Notes under the pieces: model-generated | The model's database searches: none | Seen by the model: the letters and a program-made list of their open reading frames with translations, nothing else | Told to the model about the DNA's origin: nothing | NCBI GenBank assembly: GCA_947167315.1 | Contig: CAMVHP010000051.1 | Location: forward strand, 1-6,449 | Reading direction: 5' to 3' | Length of the DNA: 6,449 nucleotides | DNA from: RGIG8782 sp017475895 | GTDB taxonomy: Bacteria; Pseudomonadota; Alphaproteobacteria; Rickettsiales; UBA1997 | In this document: piece after piece, positions 4,898-6,449 of the stretch | How the letters are laid out: every line of letters begins with the position of its first letter | How positions within the stretch are numbered: the stretch's first letter is position 1 | Translations under genes and position numbers: made by a program

Positions 4898-6415
4898 ATG
4901 AGTATTTATTTTGATTTTTACACAAACACTATGGATATAAATATAAATTACAATAACATAAAAAGTAACTATTTAAAAATACGAGAATATACTGGACTAG
5001 GTCAATACTGTATACCAGTAGTAAAGGCGGATGCATACGGATTTGGTGCCATAGATGTTGTTAAAAATCTCCTAGATTTGGATGAGCCGCAGAGGAAATA
5101 TTTTGTTTTTTGTTTAGATGAAGCATTAAAAATAAAGGAATATTTTAGAGATAAAATAACCGACATTTATGTTTTATGTGGTAACCTAAGGGGCGAGGCA
5201 AAAACATTTTTAGACAATAATTTTATACCTGTAATAAATAATTTTACAGAATTATACGAGTTGTGTGACGAGATCAAAAAGCAAGGTAGAAAAAATTTTA
5301 AAATAGCTATTCAGTTTAACACCGGCATGAACAGAAATGGTTTTGATATAAAGGACATCGAACAGGTCAAACAATTTATAGAAAATACCAAAGAGCTAAC
5401 GGTTGATATGATATTAACACATTTTGGTTGTGCCGATAGCATTGACAATCGTATGACACAACAACAAATTAACAACATAAACATATTGTTAAAATATTTT
5501 CCAAAAATTAAAAAGTCATTTTGTAGCACCAGTGCTGCACTTAACATTAAAAATTGCATTTACGATTGCGTCAGAATTGGCTATGGAATGTATGGGTCAA
5601 GTGATACGGCGTTACACCTAAAACAAGCTCTTACCATCACGGGAAAAATCTACAAAAACAACGAAAGTTATTACCTAAAGTTTGGTATGAATAACGGTAT
5701 TTTTGCACATTTTAATGAAGATGCTTATGTGATGGTTGATGGCAAGAAGGTGCACTATAAAAAAGTTTTAAAAAACAAGCTAATTTTAGATTTAGATAAA
5801 AATACTTACACAAACCTAAGAAATAAGACCGCTCTAGTTGTTGGTGAAGATGGTAAAAACAATATAAACATTGATACATTTTCAGGTTTTTTCAACTCAA
5901 ACAGGGAGGAGATGTATTGTAGATTATTAGCAAATTACTCAATAAACAATTATAAATGTAAATATTGTAAATCGACTATACGGTTTAACAAAAATAAAGT
6001 CGAATCATGCTACTCAAAAATAACCGAAATTAGAGAGGTTGAAAACGACGGTTGGGTTGGTTATGGTGCTACGAATGACATTAAAAAAGGTGATATTTTA
6101 GCCGTTGTCATCGGTGGTTTTGCAGATTTTATGCCAAGATGTCTGAGTAATAACCATAAAGTTATTGTAAAAACAATTAAAAACGAATTAATTAGATGTT
6201 TAATATGTGGCAGAGTATCAATGGACCAGTTTGTCATCAGAATACCTAAAAAATATAAGAATGATGTTAAAATTTATTGCGATGTAATTCTCGTTGACAC
6301 GAAAAAAAATATTCATTTTACAAAAAAACTTCATAGGGACGAAATAAATCACATGCTATATAATGCAAAAAGGCGTGTTTCAATTAATGATACCTTCACT
6401 TTCCCCTTGACTTAA
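4898..6415 (+). CDS. alr: Alanine racemase with apparent duplicated C-terminal domain
   Basis: This PLP enzyme interconverts L- and D-alanine and would feed the divergently transcribed D-Ala-D-Ala ligase. The barrel has the PLP lysine motif VVKADAYGFG (Lys43), NTGMNRNGF (141-149, Arg146), THFGCAD (174-180), STSAA (210-214) and VRIGYGMYG (225-233). The catalytic tyrosine of the second half is Tyr389 in WVGYGATND. Substrate-entry and dimer motifs follow as GGFADFMPRCLSN (406-418) and GRVSMDQF (438-445). At 505 residues it is about 130 longer than usual. The excess lies at about 250-372, between the barrel and the catalytic C-terminal domain. The start at 4898 fits the usual number of residues before the first strand. 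Met12 (4931) is a possible alternative, and neither has a clear ribosome binding site. The gene is strikingly A+T-rich. Activity is likely because all main catalytic residues are present, but the insertion makes it untypical. Confidence 0.88.
   Translation: MSIYFDFYTNTMDININYNNIKSNYLKIREYTGLGQYCIPVVKADAYGFGAIDVVKNLLDLDEPQRKYFVFCLDEALKIKEYFRDKITDIYVLCGNLRGEAKTFLDNNFIPVINNFTELYELCDEIKKQGRKNFKIAIQFNTGMNRNGFDIKDIEQVKQFIENTKELTVDMILTHFGCADSIDNRMTQQQINNINILLKYFPKIKKSFCSTSAALNIKNCIYDCVRIGYGMYGSSDTALHLKQALTITGKIYKNNESYYLKFGMNNGIFAHFNEDAYVMVDGKKVHYKKVLKNKLILDLDKNTYTNLRNKTALVVGEDGKNNINIDTFSGFFNSNREEMYCRLLANYSINNYKCKYCKSTIRFNKNKVESCYSKITEIREVENDGWVGYGATNDIKKGDILAVVIGGFADFMPRCLSNNHKVIVKTIKNELIRCLICGRVSMDQFVIRIPKKYKNDVKIYCDVILVDTKKNIHFTKKLHRDEINHMLYNAKRRVSINDTFTFPLT
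5696..5941 (+). other. Degenerate extra copy of the alanine racemase C-terminal domain inside alr
   Basis: Residues 267-348 align by eye, in order, with 408-495 of the same protein and with ordinary Alr C-termini. AYVMVDGKKV matches the strand pair HKVIVKTIKNE, and KNKLILDLD takes the place of GRVSMDQFVIRI. TALVVGEDGKNNINID matches DVILVDTKKNIHFT, and EEMYCRLLANYS matches NHMLYNAKRRVS. VVGEDGKNNI and MYCRL look even more like typical Alr C-termini (IGEDG-NEIT and EILCRL) than the second copy does. The copy lacks the catalytic GYG tyrosine and the SMDQ motif. It is joined to the active copy by a linker with C354-x2-C357 and C371. Confidence 0.65.
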
Positions 6416-6449
6416 TAATACTTTATTATATGATGATCACCATAACAGT

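Noticed and set aside
5311..5559. 82-codon minus-strand frame inside alr
   Set aside because: It is antisense to the racemase barrel motifs; the hydrophobic character comes from the A+T-rich complement.
1234..6415. Reassigned stop codon (for example TGA read as an amino acid)
   Set aside because: All four complete genes read cleanly with the standard code, end at TAA or TAG where the family ends, and use TGG for Trp.
6413..6430. Possible terminator hairpin after alr
   Set aside because: The stem ATAATA/TATTAT has six A-T pairs, no G-C pairs and no following U tract, so it is unlikely to terminate transcription. The remaining bases to the window end show nothing recognisable.

Overview
This 6.4 kb bacterial window reads in the standard code: all complete genes stop at TAA or TAG, and Trp is TGG throughout. 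It is A+T-rich and unevenly so. A 60-base sample in the left gene (781-840) has 31 G+C, while one in the right gene (5461-5520) has 10. The lineage cannot be fixed from the sequence. The racemase barrel resembles alphaproteobacterial Alr in places. The ligase and the membrane-anchored Mur ligase look more like types I associate with clostridia or candidate phyla. Both impressions come from memory and no search was made.

Layout. Bases 1-1159 (+) hold the 3' part of a gene for a cysteine-patterned repeat protein. It has four units of about 91-93 residues that resemble the eukaryotic Sushi/CCP module, and the reading frame is open to the left edge. A strand-specific intrinsic terminator (about 1165-1201) lies between it and a leftward operon. 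In transcription order that operon is D-Ala-D-Ala ligase (4724-3522), an alpha/beta hydrolase (3520-2789) and a membrane-anchored MurF-type ligase (2796-1234). The first gap is 1 nt and the second junction overlaps by 8 nt. A 173-bp divergent intergenic region (4725-4897), with candidate promoters and a 13-bp palindrome, separates this operon from a rightward alanine racemase gene (4898-6415).

How the genes fit together. Alanine racemase makes D-Ala, Ddl joins two D-Ala, and MurF adds the dipeptide to the peptidoglycan precursor. The window is therefore a nearly complete D-alanine branch of cell-wall synthesis, with one unexplained hydrolase embedded in it. Three of its enzymes are atypical. 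The racemase carries an apparent second, degenerate copy of its C-terminal domain. The MurF has transmembrane helices where the UDP-precursor-binding domain normally sits. The Ddl has a Gly/Ser/Lys-rich stretch in its active-site loop. No RNA genes, CRISPR arrays, insertion sequences or tRNAs were recognised.
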